Source: Burkholderiales bacterium
GTDB taxonomy: Bacteria > Pseudomonadota > Gammaproteobacteria > Burkholderiales > SG8-41
NCBI GenBank assembly: GCA_019749945.1
Contig: JAIEPF010000007.1
Coordinates: 186,001 to 250,000, forward strand
DNA length: 64,000 nt
Direction: 5' to 3'
Positions 1-9,394 of the stretch are shown here, piece after piece (the stretch's first letter is position 1; each line of letters begins with the position of its first letter). Below the pieces are notes generated by a model. That model saw nothing but the letters and a program-made list of their open reading frames with translations, was not told the DNA's origin and ran no database searches. Position numbers and translations under genes: made by a program.

Positions 1-2
1 GC

Positions 3-2114
3 GCGCCGAATGTGCATGCCGGGATGCGGGTGCCTGCGGCACTGGTTGGTGCAAAACTTCCGGGCATCGAAATTAAATTGGCCAAGGTGCGCGGCGTCGA
101 ATCGCAGGGCATGTTGTGTTCGGCAAGGGAACTGGGGCTCAGTGAAGAAGCTTCCGGTCTGCTGGAGCTGGCGCCGGACGCAACCATCGGTCAGGCCGTG
201 CGTGACCTGCTGGATCTCGATGATCAGGTGCTGACCACCAAGCCGACACCGAACCGCGGTGACTGTCTCAGTCTGCTGGGTATGGCACGTGAAGTGGCGG
301 CACTCAGCGGCGCCAAACTCAAATGGCAAACGCCGGCAGCGGTAACTTCAAGTATCACCGATGTGATGGCCATTCAGCTCGACGCACCTGCCGATTGCCC
401 GCATTACAGTGCGCGCATCATCCGTGGTGTCAACGCCGCAGCGGTGACGCCGCAATGGATGGCGCGACGCCTGCAGCGCAGCGGCATCCGCTGTATCAGC
501 GCGGTAGTCGATGTGACCAATTACGTGCTGCTGGAAATGGGGCAGCCGCTGCATGCCTTTGATGCTGCCAAATTATCCGGTGGCATTCATGTGCGCCGAG
601 CCCGCGCTGGCGAGACGCTGGCCTTGCTCAATGACACGACGCTGTCGCTGACGCCTGCGCATCTGGTGATTGCCGACGCAAAACAAGCGCTGGCACTGGC
701 CGGCATCATGGGTGGTGAAGCCAGTGGTGTGACCGTAAATACCCGTGACGTGGTGCTGGAAAGCGCGTTTTTTACGCCTGATGTGATTGCCGGCAAGACG
801 CGCGCGCTTGGTTTTGGTTCAGACTCTGCCTATCGCTTTGAGCGCGGCGTGGATTTTTCCGGCGCACGTGCCGCACAGGAACGCGCCACCCAGCTGATTC
901 TGCAGATTTGTGGTGGTCAGGCCGGTCCCGTGGCTGAAGCGCAGGGCACACTGCCGACGCGCGACAAGGTGCAGTTGCGTTTGGCGAGGGCCACGCGGGT
1001 ATTGGGTTTTCAAATCGATGCCCAGACTGCGGTATCGATCCTGGAGCGCCTGGGGTGTCAGCCGCGCCTTGCCGGTGATGTGATTACTGCAGTGCCGCCG
1101 AGTTACCGCTTCGATATGGCAATCGAAGAAGACCTGATCGAGGAGTTGGCGCGGATCCATGGTTACAACAGGATTCCTGTCGCGTTACCGGCTGCGCACA
1201 CGGCACTGCTGCCGGTTGCGGAAAACCATCGCGGTCCGGCAGCGGTGCGTCGCCAACTGGCAAGTCTCGATTTCCAGGAGGCCGTGACCTACAGTTTTGT
1301 CGAGCGCAGCTGGGAAGAGGATTTCTGCGCCAACCCGGAACCGATTGCGCTGGCCAATCCGATTGCCAGCCAGATGAGCGTGATGCGCTCCAGCCTGATC
1401 GGCGGCCTGGTCAATGCCGTCGTATTCAACACGAGCCACAGACAGCCGCGGGTGCGGCTGTTCGAAGTCGGACGCTGCTTTCTGAACCAGGCCGGATATC
1501 CGCAGCCTTGGCGGGTTGGGGCGATTGCCTTTGGCGATGCAGAGCCGCAGCAGTGGGCGAGCGGGGCTCGCCCGATCGATTTTTTTGATCTCAAAGCCGA
1601 TCTCGAGGCGTTGCTGGCGCCATTGAAGGCGGAATTTGTTCCGCTGCCCCATCCGGCGTTGCATCCCGGCAAGTCAGCCGCGGTTTTGCTTGACGGTAAC
1701 GCCGTGGGCTGGATCGGAGAATTGCACCCGCGCTGGCAGCGGAAGTATGATTTGCCGTCCGCGCCTGTACTGTTCGAGGTGGAGCTGGATGCGCTCGAAC
1801 ACCGGGAATTGCCGGTTTACCAGGAAATTTCCAGATTCCCGGCCGTACGCCGGGATATGGCCGCGGAATTTGATGAAAATATCCGCTACGGAGATATCAG
1901 CAGCGAACTGAAACGCTCCGGACCGGGCATTTTGCGGGACGTCACGGTGTTCGATTTGTACCGTGGCCAGGGAGTCCAAAAAGGGAAAAAAAGTCTTGCA
2001 TTCAGTGTGTTATTGCAGGATACTCATAAAACCTTGACGGATGCAGAAGCCGAAAAAGCCATGGTTGAACTGCGCCGGATTCTGCAAGAAAAGTTTAACG
2101 CGAAACTTCGTTGA
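3..2114 (+). CDS. pheT: Phenylalanyl-tRNA synthetase beta subunit, 5' end cut by window edge
   Basis: Beta chain of the PheS2-PheT2 enzyme that charges tRNA-Phe in the cytoplasm. The frame is open to the window edge (A-P-N precede the first possible start), so about 90-100 N-terminal residues are missing, not the gene broken. The visible 700 residues hold the end of the tRNA-binding (OB) domain, the B3/B4 domain with PLHAFD near residue 185, a B5 domain ending in [16 protein letters not shown], the catalytic-like core, and the C-terminal FDX-ACB anticodon-binding domain ([11 protein letters not shown], then [12 protein letters not shown]). ihfA follows after 11 bases, the usual proteobacterial order, so co-transcription with ihfA is expected. 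Confidence 0.97.
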   Translation, partial: APNVHAGMRVPAALVGAKLPGIEIKLAKVRGVESQGMLCSARELGLSEEASGLLELAPDATIGQAVRDLLDLDDQVLTTKPTPNRGDCLSLLGMAREVAALSGAKLKWQTPAAVTSSITDVMAIQLDAPADCPHYSARIIRGVNAAAVTPQWMARRLQRSGIRCISAVVDVTNYVLLEMGQPLHAFDAAKLSGGIHVRRARAGETLALLNDTTLSLTPAHLVIADAKQALALAGIMGGEASGVTVNTRDVVLESAFFTPDVIAGKTRALGFGSDSAYRFERGVDFSGARAAQERATQLILQICGGQAGPVAEAQGTLPTRDKVQLRLARATRVLGFQIDAQTAVSILERLGCQPRLAGDVITAVPPSYRFDMAIEEDLIEELARIHGYNRIPVALPAAHTALLPVAENHRGPAAVRRQLASLDFQEAVTYSFVERSWEEDFCANPEPIALANPIASQMSVMRSSLIGGLVNAVVFNTSHRQPRVRLFEVGRCFLNQAGYPQPWRVGAIAFGDAEPQQWASGARPIDFFDLKADLEALLAPLKAEFVPLPHPALHPGKSAAVLLDGNAVGWIGELHPRWQRKYDLPSAPVLFEVELDALEHRELPVYQEISRFPAVRRDMAAEFDENIRYGDISSELKRSGPGILRDVTVFDLYRGQGVQKGKKSLAFSVLLQDTHKTLTDAEAEKAMVELRRILQEKFNAKLR

Positions 2115-2125
2115 GAGGGGACAAC

Positions 2126-2434
2126 ATGACGTTAACCAAAGCCGAACTCGCCGATCTCCTGTTTGAGAAGGTGGGTTTCAACAAACGCGAAGCCAAGGAC
2201 ATGGTGGAGTCCTTCTTCGACGAAGTCCGCCACGCGCTGGAAAATGGCAGGGGTGTCAAACTTTCCGGTTTTGGCAATTTCCAGTTGCGCGACAAGCCGC
2301 AACGCCCGGGCCGCAACCCGAAAACCGGCGAGGAAATCCCTATTTCCGCGCGCCGTGTTGTGACGTTCCACGCATCACAAAAACTAAAATCGATGGTGGA
2401 ACAGCATTTCCATGGAAGCCAGCGGAAGCCTTAA
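2126..2434 (+). CDS. ihfA: Integration host factor alpha subunit
   Basis: A 102-residue HU/IHF-fold DNA-bending protein that pairs with IhfB. The beta-arm signature [20 protein letters not shown] and the N-terminal [15 protein letters not shown] are of the IhfA type. The ATG at 2126 is preferred over an in-frame TTG at 2111 because GAGAGGGGAC lies just ahead of it as ribosome-binding site. It sits directly behind pheT and overlaps the next gene by 23 bases, so translation of the two is probably coupled. Length and order match the classical pheST-ihfA arrangement. Confidence 0.97.
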   Translation: MTLTKAELADLLFEKVGFNKREAKDMVESFFDEVRHALENGRGVKLSGFGNFQLRDKPQRPGRNPKTGEEIPISARRVVTFHASQKLKSMVEQHFHGSQRKP

Positions 2435-2795
2435 AGTCCAGCTTCCGCCGATCCCGGCCAAACGTTATTTCACGATCGGTGAAGTGAGTGAGCTGTGCGG
2501 CGTCAAGCCGCACGTCCTGCGTTATTGGGAGCAGGAATTCACCCAGTTGCGACCGGTCAAACGCCGCGGCAACCGGCGTTATTACCAGCATCACGAAGTA
2601 CTGCTGATCCGCCGCATCCGCGAACTGCTCTACGACCAGGGATTCACGATCAGCGGCGCGCGCAACCGCCTCGATGAAATCGCCAATGAACCCGCGCGTA
2701 CGGCGCGGGTCGCCGCGGCCACGACCGCGGCCAAACCTGCGCTTGCGCAGTTGCGGCAGGAGCTCAAAAGCGTCATCGACCAGTTGCGCACATGA
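2412..2795 (+). CDS. MerR family transcriptional regulator
   Basis: A 127-residue MerR-type protein. The winged helix-turn-helix covers about residues 20-90 ([25 protein letters not shown], then [26 protein letters not shown]). There is no C-terminal metal-binding cysteine set, and the tail is a short Ala/Arg-rich helix ending in [12 protein letters not shown], so an effector cannot be named. It overlaps ihfA by 23 bases. A MerR gene between ihfA and tRNA-Pro is a common betaproteobacterial arrangement, so this is likely a vertically inherited gene whose target is unknown to me. Confidence 0.93.
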   Translation: MEASGSLKVQLPPIPAKRYFTIGEVSELCGVKPHVLRYWEQEFTQLRPVKRRGNRRYYQHHEVLLIRRIRELLYDQGFTISGARNRLDEIANEPARTARVAAATTAAKPALAQLRQELKSVIDQLRT

Positions 2796-2834
2796 TCCAT
2801 GCTCGCGCGGCGCGGTACCCCGCACCTGCTGTTG

Positions 2835-2840
2835 TATAAT
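2835..2840 (+). promoter_or_regulatory. -10 element for tRNA-Pro
   Basis: Perfect TATAAT ending 8 bases before the tRNA. No convincing -35 lies 16-18 bases upstream (the sequence there is GCGGTA-like), so only the -10 is claimed. Confidence 0.6.
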
Positions 2841-2848
2841 CCCGCCTT

Positions 2849-2925
<77 letters not shown>

Positions 2926-3192
2926 CTCAAATCAAAAAAAACCGATACGGAGCCGGGACTTTTTTGAGTCCGGGATGGCAGGGTGATCTGCGCACACGGT
3001 TCCGGCTTGGAAAGCCCGACCCCGGGCAGGCTGTGGCCACGTCAGCATCTTCCAGGAATACGCCGCGCGGCGGCATCATCGTCCAGAACGATCCGCGATA
3101 CTCCGAAATTCTCTGCGGCATCAGCGATTCAGCCGGATTTCCACCCGGCGGGCGCCCGAATGCGCCAAAGCAGCTGATTCAGGTTTTGAAAC

Positions 3193-3384
3193 TTAAATGA
3201 TGCCGGTGCGGGGAGTAGTGTGTCGGGTTGTGATTTGCAGCACCTTTTTTGAAGCCTCTGCGTTCGCAGCAGACTTGGCCTGCTCCAGTCTGCATATTTC
3301 CCGACGCACTCTGGCGAATGTTTTCTTTACATCAGTTTCAACGCTGCTGGTGTAGTGAAATTTGTGATCGAGGATACTTTTCAT
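3193..3384 (-). CDS. Small conserved-looking protein of unknown function, 63 residues
   Basis: Short basic protein starting MKSILDHKFHYTSSVETD, followed by VKKTFARVRREICRLE and a charged, helical tail. The reading frame extends further upstream, but this ATG is chosen because TTTGGAGAATGCGAA precedes it, with a GGAGA ribosome-binding site at good distance, and because the sequence changes from low-quality to protein-like here. The composition (amphipathic, rich in K/R/E) looks like a real small protein, and I have an impression that similar 50-70 residue proteins occur in Burkholderiales. I do not know its function. It points toward the tRNA and has no operon partner. Confidence 0.55.
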   Translation of the reverse strand: MKSILDHKFHYTSSVETDVKKTFARVRREICRLEQAKSAANAEASKKVLQITTRHTTPRTGII

Positions 3385-3782
3385 TTCGCATTCTCCAAAG
3401 TTGGCTCCCAATCGGTATGCCGACGCGGAAATGTTAGCGAACTGTCCGCGAACATTCTGTGCGATAACGAACATAAAAATATCATACTGATCAAGGGGTT
3501 GAATTGAACCCACCCGCGATCTTGCAAAACCGTCCGCTGCCGTGAATGGAGTCTCCCGTTCGTCCGCGCCGGCGAACTCGCAGCTGCTTGTCCTGTCGCG
3601 CGGTTTTGCAGGACACGGGGATTGATTGCAGGGCATTGTTTTACAATAGAACAACAATCCTGAGGCCGGATCGCAGATGACTGGGCGGACTTCCTGCCAA
3701 GCCCGTTCAGATCAAATGTCTTCATGGGCATGGCGGCAATCGGCTGGATCTTCCGGCAGGCCTGCATACATGGGATCAGATA
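3385..3782. other. Gene-poor stretch with an inverted repeat
   Basis: About 400 bases between the small leftward gene and the EAL gene. No open frame here looks like protein. A perfect 10-base inverted repeat (TGCAAAACCG at 3523-3532, CGGTTTTGCA at 3601-3610) encloses 68 bases. The promoter of the EAL gene should lie near the 3' end: TACAAT at 3642-3647 is a possible -10, without a well-placed -35. Confidence 0.5.
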
Positions 3783-4592
3783 ATGGATCAGAAAAATTTC
3801 AAACCACTGACTTGCCGCGAATGCCGCGAAGGCGCCGGCCTGGATTTTGATTTCACGATGGCGTTTCAGCCCTTCGTTGATGTGACGACAGGCGGCATAT
3901 TCGGTTATGAAGCACTGGTGCGCGGCCCCGATCAGGAGGGGGCCGGCGTCATTCTCGGCAAGGTGAATGACAGTAACCGCTATCAGTTCGATCAGGCCTG
4001 CAGGGTAAAAGCGATCGGACTTGCCGCAAAGCTGGGATTGCAGGGGATCCTGAGCATCAATTTCCTGCCAAACGCCATCTACCGGCCCGAGACCTGTATC
4101 CGCGCCACGCTCGAAGCCGCCCAGGATCTGAATTTTTCAACCGATCGCCTGATGTTTGAAGTGACCGAGGGCGAACGGGTCAGCGATCATTCCCATCTGA
4201 CCGGTATTTTCAAGGAATACAAACGCATAGGCTTCAAGACCGCCATCGATGACTTCGGTGCGGGGTATTCAGGGCTCAATCTGCTCGCGGAATTTCAGCC
4301 CGATTACATCAAACTGGATATGGCCCTGACCCGCAATATCGACAAGGACCGGGTGCGGCGCGCGATCGTGCACGGGATCATGGGCACTTGTCGCGAGCTC
4401 AAGCTGGGCGTCATCGCTGAAGGGATTGAAACTCCGGGGGAATGTCTTGCTCTTCGCGACGAAGGCGTAACCCTGTTTCAGGGCTACCTGTTTGCCAAGC
4501 CCGGTTTTGAACATCTCCCCGGGGTTGCACCGGATGTTCTGGCGCTTGTGAAGCCGCGCCGTACGGCCGACGACAGGCGTAACCATGGTTAG
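3783..4592 (+). CDS. Stand-alone EAL-domain protein, probable c-di-GMP phosphodiesterase
   Basis: A 269-residue protein that is almost entirely one EAL domain. The catalytic set is complete: E-A-L at 43-45, N93 in SINFLPN, E126 in FEVTEGE, D156-D157 in AIDDFGAGYS, K177 in YIKLDM and E213 in IAEGIET, so hydrolysis of cyclic di-GMP to pGpG is likely. No sensor domain or membrane segment is fused. The N-terminus carries two cysteines (C11 and C14 in TCRECRE) that could bind a metal or a redox signal, which is only a guess. The sequence style (EVTEGERVSDHSHL) recalls the EAL half of BLUF-EAL proteins. It lies 12 bases before the amidase gene and may be co-transcribed with it. Confidence 0.9.
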   Translation: MDQKNFKPLTCRECREGAGLDFDFTMAFQPFVDVTTGGIFGYEALVRGPDQEGAGVILGKVNDSNRYQFDQACRVKAIGLAAKLGLQGILSINFLPNAIYRPETCIRATLEAAQDLNFSTDRLMFEVTEGERVSDHSHLTGIFKEYKRIGFKTAIDDFGAGYSGLNLLAEFQPDYIKLDMALTRNIDKDRVRRAIVHGIMGTCRELKLGVIAEGIETPGECLALRDEGVTLFQGYLFAKPGFEHLPGVAPDVLALVKPRRTADDRRNHG

Positions 4593-4604
4593 CAAAACCC
4601 GGGC

Positions 4605-5438
4605 ATGAGCCAGACCTTTCGCACCGCCTGCCTGCAACTCAACAGTGGCAGTGATCTGGCCGCAAATCTCGCCGCCGTCAAGAATGGGGTCGCGGAGGCA
4701 GCCGGCAATGGTGCTCAACTGGTTCTGACACCGGAATATTCGCTGATGATGGACGGCAGCGGCCGTGTGATGCGCGAGGGGGCGCTGGAACCTGATGGCG
4801 GAGCAGCACTGGCCGGGCTGCAGGAGCTGGCGCGCAGCAGCAAGGTCTGGCTGCTGGTCGGTTCACTGACGCTGAAAACCGGTGAAGAACGCATCGCCAA
4901 CCGTTCGTACCTGATTGCCGCCGATGGTGCAGTGGTGGCGACCTACGACAAGATCCACATGTTTGATGTCACGCTGCCTGATGGCAAGGTGATCCGCGAA
5001 TCGTCTTCATACCGTCCCGGCGAGCAGGCGGTGATTGCCGCGACGCCATGGGGCAAGCTGGGCATGACCATCTGCTACGACCTGCGTTTCCCGCATCTGT
5101 ATCGCGCCCTGGCGCAGCAGGGTGCCGAATTCATCACCGTGCCGTCCTCTTTCCAGCGTCAGACCGGCAAGGCGCACTGGCATTCCCTGCTCAAGGCGCG
5201 GGCCATCGAAAACGCCGCCTACATTCTGGCGCCTGCCATGTGCGGCGAACATCCGGGCAAGCGCCAGACCTACGGCCATGCGCTGATCGTCGATCCCTGG
5301 GGGGAAGTGCTGGCCGATGCGGGTGAGGAGCCCGGCATCATTTATGCGGATATCGATCCGGCACGGGTCGCCAAAATCCGCAGCATGATGCCGTCGCTGG
5401 AGCATGATCGGCCGTACACTGTTACTAAAAATTGCTAA
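4605..5438 (+). CDS. Nitrilase-superfamily carbon-nitrogen hydrolase, deaminated-glutathione amidase type
   Basis: A 277-residue cytoplasmic amidase of the nitrilase fold. The Glu-Lys-Cys catalytic triad is visible: E44 in LTPEYSLM, K117 in TYDKIHMFDV and C158 in ICYDLRFP. The KIHMFDV and CYDLRFPHLYR motifs fit the Nit1/Nit2 branch, whose members hydrolyse deaminated glutathione or omega-amides; the exact substrate cannot be fixed from sequence. Its stop codon overlaps the first copy of the dispersed AT-rich element. The 12-base gap to the EAL gene suggests shared transcription, although the functions are unrelated. Confidence 0.92.
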   Translation: MSQTFRTACLQLNSGSDLAANLAAVKNGVAEAAGNGAQLVLTPEYSLMMDGSGRVMREGALEPDGGAALAGLQELARSSKVWLLVGSLTLKTGEERIANRSYLIAADGAVVATYDKIHMFDVTLPDGKVIRESSSYRPGEQAVIAATPWGKLGMTICYDLRFPHLYRALAQQGAEFITVPSSFQRQTGKAHWHSLLKARAIENAAYILAPAMCGEHPGKRQTYGHALIVDPWGEVLADAGEEPGIIYADIDPARVAKIRSMMPSLEHDRPYTVTKNC

Positions 5439-5453
5439 TAAAAACAATAACTT
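5436..5453 (-). repeat. Dispersed AT-rich element, copy 1
   Basis: On the minus strand it reads AAGTTATTGTTTTTATTA, identical over 18 bases to copy 2 at 11748-11765. It starts on the stop codon of the amidase gene, in a TA-rich patch between GC-rich genes. No hairpin or T-run makes it an ordinary terminator. Confidence 0.75.
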
Positions 5454-5521
5454 AAAATATATTCTTCGATTGATGGATGACGGCATGGCGCACCATGCTG
5501 TGTTCAGGGCTGGAGGAGACG

Positions 5522-6148
5522 ATGTCTGACGCGACAGGTGCAGATCCCCGCATGCCGGTGGAGTCCGTACCTGTCGGCGGCGCAGTGCCGCGCCGCCATT
5601 ACGGTCTGTTGCGACCGCTGGGGCTCTGGATCCTGCGCCGACTGGACTGGTGCAGCGAAGGTCCGTTTCCGGACCAACCGAAGCTGGTCATTGCCGTCGC
5701 ACCGCATTCCTCGGTCTGGGATTTCATCATCGGCGCCGCTTTCCTGTATGTGATGGGCCTGCGCGTGGCCTTCATTGCCAAGCACACCCTCTTTTTCTGG
5801 CCGCTGGGCGGATTCATGCGCTGGCTGGGCGGCATTCCCGTCAATCGCGCGCATCCGGAAAACCTGACGGATGAGATGGCCGCAGCCTTCGGCAAACGCG
5901 AACAGTTGTGGCTGGCGATCACGCCGGAAGGCACGCGCACCGAGGGTGCGCGTTTCAAATCCGGTTTTTACCGCATTGCCCGCGCCGCCGGCGTGCCGAT
6001 CCTGCCGGTGTATTTCAATTACCGGCGGCGGGTCACCGGTTTCCTGCCGCTGCTGCAGCCCGGCGATGATATTGCGGCGGGCGTGGAGCAGGTGCGGCAG
6101 CTGTTGCAGCAGCACGGCGCGCGCCGCCGCAGCAAGGCCGATCAGTAG
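5522..6148 (+). CDS. 1-acyl-sn-glycerol-3-phosphate acyltransferase family protein
   Basis: A 208-residue PlsC-type acyltransferase. The HX4D catalytic motif is HSSVWD at 62-67, and the second block PEGTR lies at 135-139. One hydrophobic stretch (FIIGAAFLYVMGLRVAFIA) near residues 68-86 suggests membrane association. The family transfers acyl groups to lysophosphatidate or related acceptors; the short length and context do not identify the acceptor. The ATG at 5522 is preferred because GGAGGAG precedes it. The frame's earlier ATG at 5483 and TTG at 5477 lack this. It converges on the acyl-CoA dehydrogenase gene and overlaps its 3' end by 7 bases. Confidence 0.9.
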   Translation: MSDATGADPRMPVESVPVGGAVPRRHYGLLRPLGLWILRRLDWCSEGPFPDQPKLVIAVAPHSSVWDFIIGAAFLYVMGLRVAFIAKHTLFFWPLGGFMRWLGGIPVNRAHPENLTDEMAAAFGKREQLWLAITPEGTRTEGARFKSGFYRIARAAGVPILPVYFNYRRRVTGFLPLLQPGDDIAAGVEQVRQLLQQHGARRRSKADQ

Positions 6149-7308
6149 GACTTCGGCAGTCCCAGCACGCGTTCCGCGATGTAACAGAGGATCAGCTGCG
6201 GGCTGACCGGTGCGATGCGCGCAATCATCGCCTCGCGAAAATACCGTTCGACGTGGAATTCCTTGGCATAACCCATGCCGCCATGGGTCAGCACCGCGGT
6301 TTCACAGGCCCTGAATCCAGCCTCGCCGGCGAAATATTTCGCCGCATTGGCTTCGGCGCCGCAGGGTTTGCCGGCGTCGTAGAGGCTCGCCGCCTTGTAG
6401 GTCAGCAGCCGTGCGGCTTCGAGTTCGATCCAGCGCTGCGCCAGCGGATGCTGGATGGCCTGATTCCGGCCGATCGGCCGGTCGAACACAATGCGCTCCC
6501 CGGCATATTGCACGGCCCGGTTCAGCGCGGCGCGGCCGAGGCCCGCCGCTTCGGCGGCAACGAGGATGCGTTCCGGATTGAGGCCGTCGAGGATGTAGCG
6601 GAAACCCCTGCCTTCCTCACCGATGCGGTCCGCTGCGGGTACGCGCAGCCCGTCGATGAACACCTGATTGGAATCCACCGCCTTGCGGCCCATTTTCTCG
6701 ATTTCGCGGGCCTCGACCTTGCTGCGGTCGATATCGGCATAAAACAGCGTCAGGCCGTCGATCGGATTGCTGGTCTGCTCCAGCGGCGTGGTGCGCGTCA
6801 GCAGCAGGATCTTGTTCGCGACCTGCGCGGTGGAAATCCAGACTTTTTGTCCGGTAATCACGTAATCATCACCTTCGCGCACGGCCTTGGTGGTGAGACG
6901 CGTGGTATTGAGGCCGGCACCGGGTTCGGTGACGCCGAAGCAGGCTTTGTCGGTGCCGGCGATCAGCGGCGGCAGCCAGCGCTGTTTCTGCTCGTCGTTT
7001 GCATACACCACCACCGGGTGCAGGCCGAAGATGTTCATGTGGATCGCCGATGCGCCGGAAAACCCGGCGCCGGAGGCGGCGATGGTTTCCATCATCAGCG
7101 CCGCTTCGGTGATGCCGAGGCCGCTGCCGCCGTATTGTTCGGGCATGGCGATGCCCAGCCAGCCGTCGGCGGCAATCGCGGCATGGAATTCATGGGGGAA
7201 ACCGCCGTAGCGGTCCTTCTGCAGCCAGTAGTCCGCGCCGAAACGTGCGCAGACGCGGGTGATCGCATCCTGGATCGCGCGCTGATCGTCGGAAAATTCG
7301 AAGTCCAT
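6142..7308 (-). CDS. Acyl-CoA dehydrogenase
   Basis: A 388-residue FAD flavoprotein of normal family length that introduces a C2-C3 double bond into an acyl-CoA. The N-terminal helical domain starts MDFEFSDDQRAIQDAI. The middle domain has CFGVTEPGAGLNTTRL (FAD/substrate contact) and VWISTAQVANKILLLTRT. The C-terminal domain has HGGMGYAKEFHVERYFRE. The catalytic glutamate cannot be placed with certainty by eye, so chain-length class is open. It is the last gene of a leftward group, 6 bases after a CoA-transferase gene. The pairing suggests that a substrate is first activated by CoA transfer and then oxidised. Confidence 0.95.
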   Translation of the reverse strand: MDFEFSDDQRAIQDAITRVCARFGADYWLQKDRYGGFPHEFHAAIAADGWLGIAMPEQYGGSGLGITEAALMMETIAASGAGFSGASAIHMNIFGLHPVVVYANDEQKQRWLPPLIAGTDKACFGVTEPGAGLNTTRLTTKAVREGDDYVITGQKVWISTAQVANKILLLTRTTPLEQTSNPIDGLTLFYADIDRSKVEAREIEKMGRKAVDSNQVFIDGLRVPAADRIGEEGRGFRYILDGLNPERILVAAEAAGLGRAALNRAVQYAGERIVFDRPIGRNQAIQHPLAQRWIELEAARLLTYKAASLYDAGKPCGAEANAAKYFAGEAGFRACETAVLTHGGMGYAKEFHVERYFREAMIARIAPVSPQLILCYIAERVLGLPKSY

Positions 7309-7314
7309 GCGACC

Positions 7315-8517
7315 TCAGCCGGGGAGTGTGGTGACGCCCGCCGCGGCGAGCCTGCGGATTTCGTCGTCACTGTAACCGGCGGCCCGCAGCACTTCAGCGC
7401 CATGTTCGCCGAGCCGCGGCGCACCGCATTGCGGCGCCGGCGGCGTGTGTGACCATTGCGTGGCGGCGCGGGTGCTGCGCAGCCTGCCTTCGGTCGGATG
7501 TTCTTCCATGCGGATGAAACCGGTGCCGGTCAGGTGCTCATCGTCGATGACGTCATCAATCGCGTTCATGCGTGCGGCGGGAATGTCGGCCGCCATCAGT
7601 GCATTCAGCCAATCGCCGGTGCTGCGTTTGAGCATTTCGCCGGCGACAAAGCTGTTGACCTCGTCGATCCGCGCCGAGCGGTTTTCGTGGGAGTTGAAGC
7701 GCGGATCGTCTCGATACAGGTCGTCGCGGCCGATCAGGCGGAAAAAACTTTGCCACTGCTTGTCGTTATACATCAGCACACAGACATAACCGTCCTTTGT
7801 GCGGAAGGGTTTGCGCTGCGGCGCCAGCACCCGCGCGTAACCCGCGGCGCCAACGGGAGGATCGAATGTGCGGCCGCCGAAATGGTCGCCGAGAATCATC
7901 TGGCTCATGCATTCGAACATCGGCACTTCAACGGCCTGGCCTTCTCCGCTGCGTTCGCGGTGGTAGAGCGCGCTGGTCACGGCATACACCGCATGCAGGC
8001 CGACAATGCGGTCAGCGAGTGTCGCCGGAATATAGCGGGGTTCTTCTGCGCCTGACTGCTGCAGCAGCCATGGCAGTCCCGACATGCCCTGGATCAAATC
8101 GTCGTAGGCGGGTCGCGCGGCGTAGGGCCCTTGCTGGCCGAAACCATAGGCACCGACATAGATGATGCGCGGGTTGACCGCGGCGACATCGGCATAAGCC
8201 AGCCGCAGCCGCTGCATCGCCTGCGGCCGGATGTTGTAGATCAGCACGTCGGCTTTCGCGGCGATTTTCAGCAGTGCGTCACGGCCGTCCGGCTGTTTCA
8301 GGTCGAGGACGATGCTTTTTTTATTGCGGTTCAGGTGCAGGAACATGTGACCCATGCCGCGATTCTTCATCGGGCCGACATGGCGCACATTGTCTCCCCC
8401 CGGGGCTTCGACCTTGATCACGCTGGCGCCCAGGTCGCCGAGGATCTGGGTGGCGTAGGGGCCCATGACCACCGTGGTCAGGTCGACCACGGTGAGCCCG
8501 TTTAATGGACCACTCAT
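7315..8517 (-). CDS. Family III CoA-transferase (CaiB/BaiF type)
   Basis: A 400-residue cytoplasmic enzyme that moves CoA between organic acids through an aspartyl anhydride. Typical blocks are GPYATQILGDLGASVIKVEAP near the start, MFLHLNRNKKSIVLDLKQPDGR, DVLIYNIRPQAMQRLRL, YGFGQQGPYAARPAYDDLIQGMSG and the ADRIVGLHAVYAVTSAL segment, which carries the likely nucleophilic Asp. It lies 6 bases before the acyl-CoA dehydrogenase gene and 10 bases after the RraA-like gene, so the three probably form one operon. The substrate is unknown; an aromatic or short dicarboxylic acid is possible given the RraA neighbour. Confidence 0.95.
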   Translation of the reverse strand: MSGPLNGLTVVDLTTVVMGPYATQILGDLGASVIKVEAPGGDNVRHVGPMKNRGMGHMFLHLNRNKKSIVLDLKQPDGRDALLKIAAKADVLIYNIRPQAMQRLRLAYADVAAVNPRIIYVGAYGFGQQGPYAARPAYDDLIQGMSGLPWLLQQSGAEEPRYIPATLADRIVGLHAVYAVTSALYHRERSGEGQAVEVPMFECMSQMILGDHFGGRTFDPPVGAAGYARVLAPQRKPFRTKDGYVCVLMYNDKQWQSFFRLIGRDDLYRDDPRFNSHENRSARIDEVNSFVAGEMLKRSTGDWLNALMAADIPAARMNAIDDVIDDEHLTGTGFIRMEEHPTEGRLRSTRAATQWSHTPPAPQCGAPRLGEHGAEVLRAAGYSDDEIRRLAAAGVTTLPG

Positions 8518-8527
8518 CGCGAAGCGC

Positions 8528-9226
8528 TCATCGGCTGCGCAGTTTCGCCGGAATCACGCAGCCCCTGGCGCGGAGCGTTTCATCCACCCAGCCGCGGTCG
8601 ACCTTGCCTTTGCCGCGGATGGCTTTCAGCAGCGCGGCTTCCTTTTTGGCCTGATCCAGCGCCAGCTTGATCGTTTGTTCGGCCATTGCCTGGGGCAGCA
8701 CCAGCAGGCCGTCGTCGTCACCGATGATGATGTCGCCGGGGTTGACCACGGCGTCGCCGATGACCACCGGTACGTTGATCTCGCCGGGGCCGTTTTTGTA
8801 CGGTCCGCGATGGGTCACGCCGCTGGCATAAACGGGGAAGGACGAGAGAGCCAGTGCATCGGCATCACGGATCGCACCGTCGATGACGATGCCGGCGGCG
8901 CCGTTCCTTTCAGCCAGCGACGCCATGATTTCGCCGATGATGGCCTGGGTGTTGATGCCGCCGGCATCGACCACGATCACGTCGCCCGGACGGGCGATGT
9001 CGATGGCCTTGTGCACCATCAGGTTGTCGCCGGGGCTGACTTTGACGGTGAGGGCGGTGCCGACCAGCTTGCCGCCACGATGGCAGGGCCAGAGATCGGG
9101 GCCGACCGCGTGCAGGCGGTGCATGTTGTCGCTGAGGTGGGCGGTGGCGATCTTGCGCAGCGCATTGATGATTTTTGGTGCGGGTCGGGGCGGAAAGGGC
9201 AGGATGCGGAAGCCGATGGGAGCCAT
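8528..9226 (-). CDS. RraA family protein, 4-hydroxy-4-methyl-2-oxoglutarate aldolase-like
   Basis: A 232-residue RraA/HMG-aldolase-fold protein: GTALTVKVSPGDNLMVHKAIDIARPGDVIVVD, then GIVIDGAIRDAD and YKNGPGEINVPVVIGDAVVNPGDIIIGDDDGLLVLP. Residues of the oxaloacetate/HMG aldolase metal site (GAIRD, GDDDG) are present, which favours an aldolase or decarboxylase over the RNase E inhibitor role. The frame runs 48 codons further upstream, but that part is cysteine-rich and unlike the family, so the ATG at 9226 is taken; its ribosome-binding site is weak. It heads a leftward group with CoA-transferase and acyl-CoA dehydrogenase and diverges from surE. Confidence 0.88.
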   Translation of the reverse strand: MAPIGFRILPFPPRPAPKIINALRKIATAHLSDNMHRLHAVGPDLWPCHRGGKLVGTALTVKVSPGDNLMVHKAIDIARPGDVIVVDAGGINTQAIIGEIMASLAERNGAAGIVIDGAIRDADALALSSFPVYASGVTHRGPYKNGPGEINVPVVIGDAVVNPGDIIIGDDDGLLVLPQAMAEQTIKLALDQAKKEAALLKAIRGKGKVDRGWVDETLRARGCVIPAKLRSR

Positions 9227-9394
9227 GATCGTGAACCGGTGGTTTAAGGGGATGTGTATCCTAGCATCGTGCCGGATATCGCAGCAGTGCATGCTAAAAT
9301 TCGCAACGCACCGAGGACGTTGCAGCACCGGAAATCCTGAAACAACAGCCTGCCGCAATGCAGGACACACAACAAAGCAAATCGAAACATCAGC

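Noticed and set aside
3523..3610. 10-base inverted repeat TGCAAAACCG ... CGGTTTTGCA as a transposon end
   Set aside because: Only 10 bases, spaced by 68 bases without a gene, and no target-site duplication is visible.
6253..7452. Long rightward frame of 399 codons opposite the acyl-CoA dehydrogenase gene
   Set aside because: It mirrors a clear, full-length flavoenzyme gene on the other strand; its sequence is His/Arg/Gly-rich and not protein-like.
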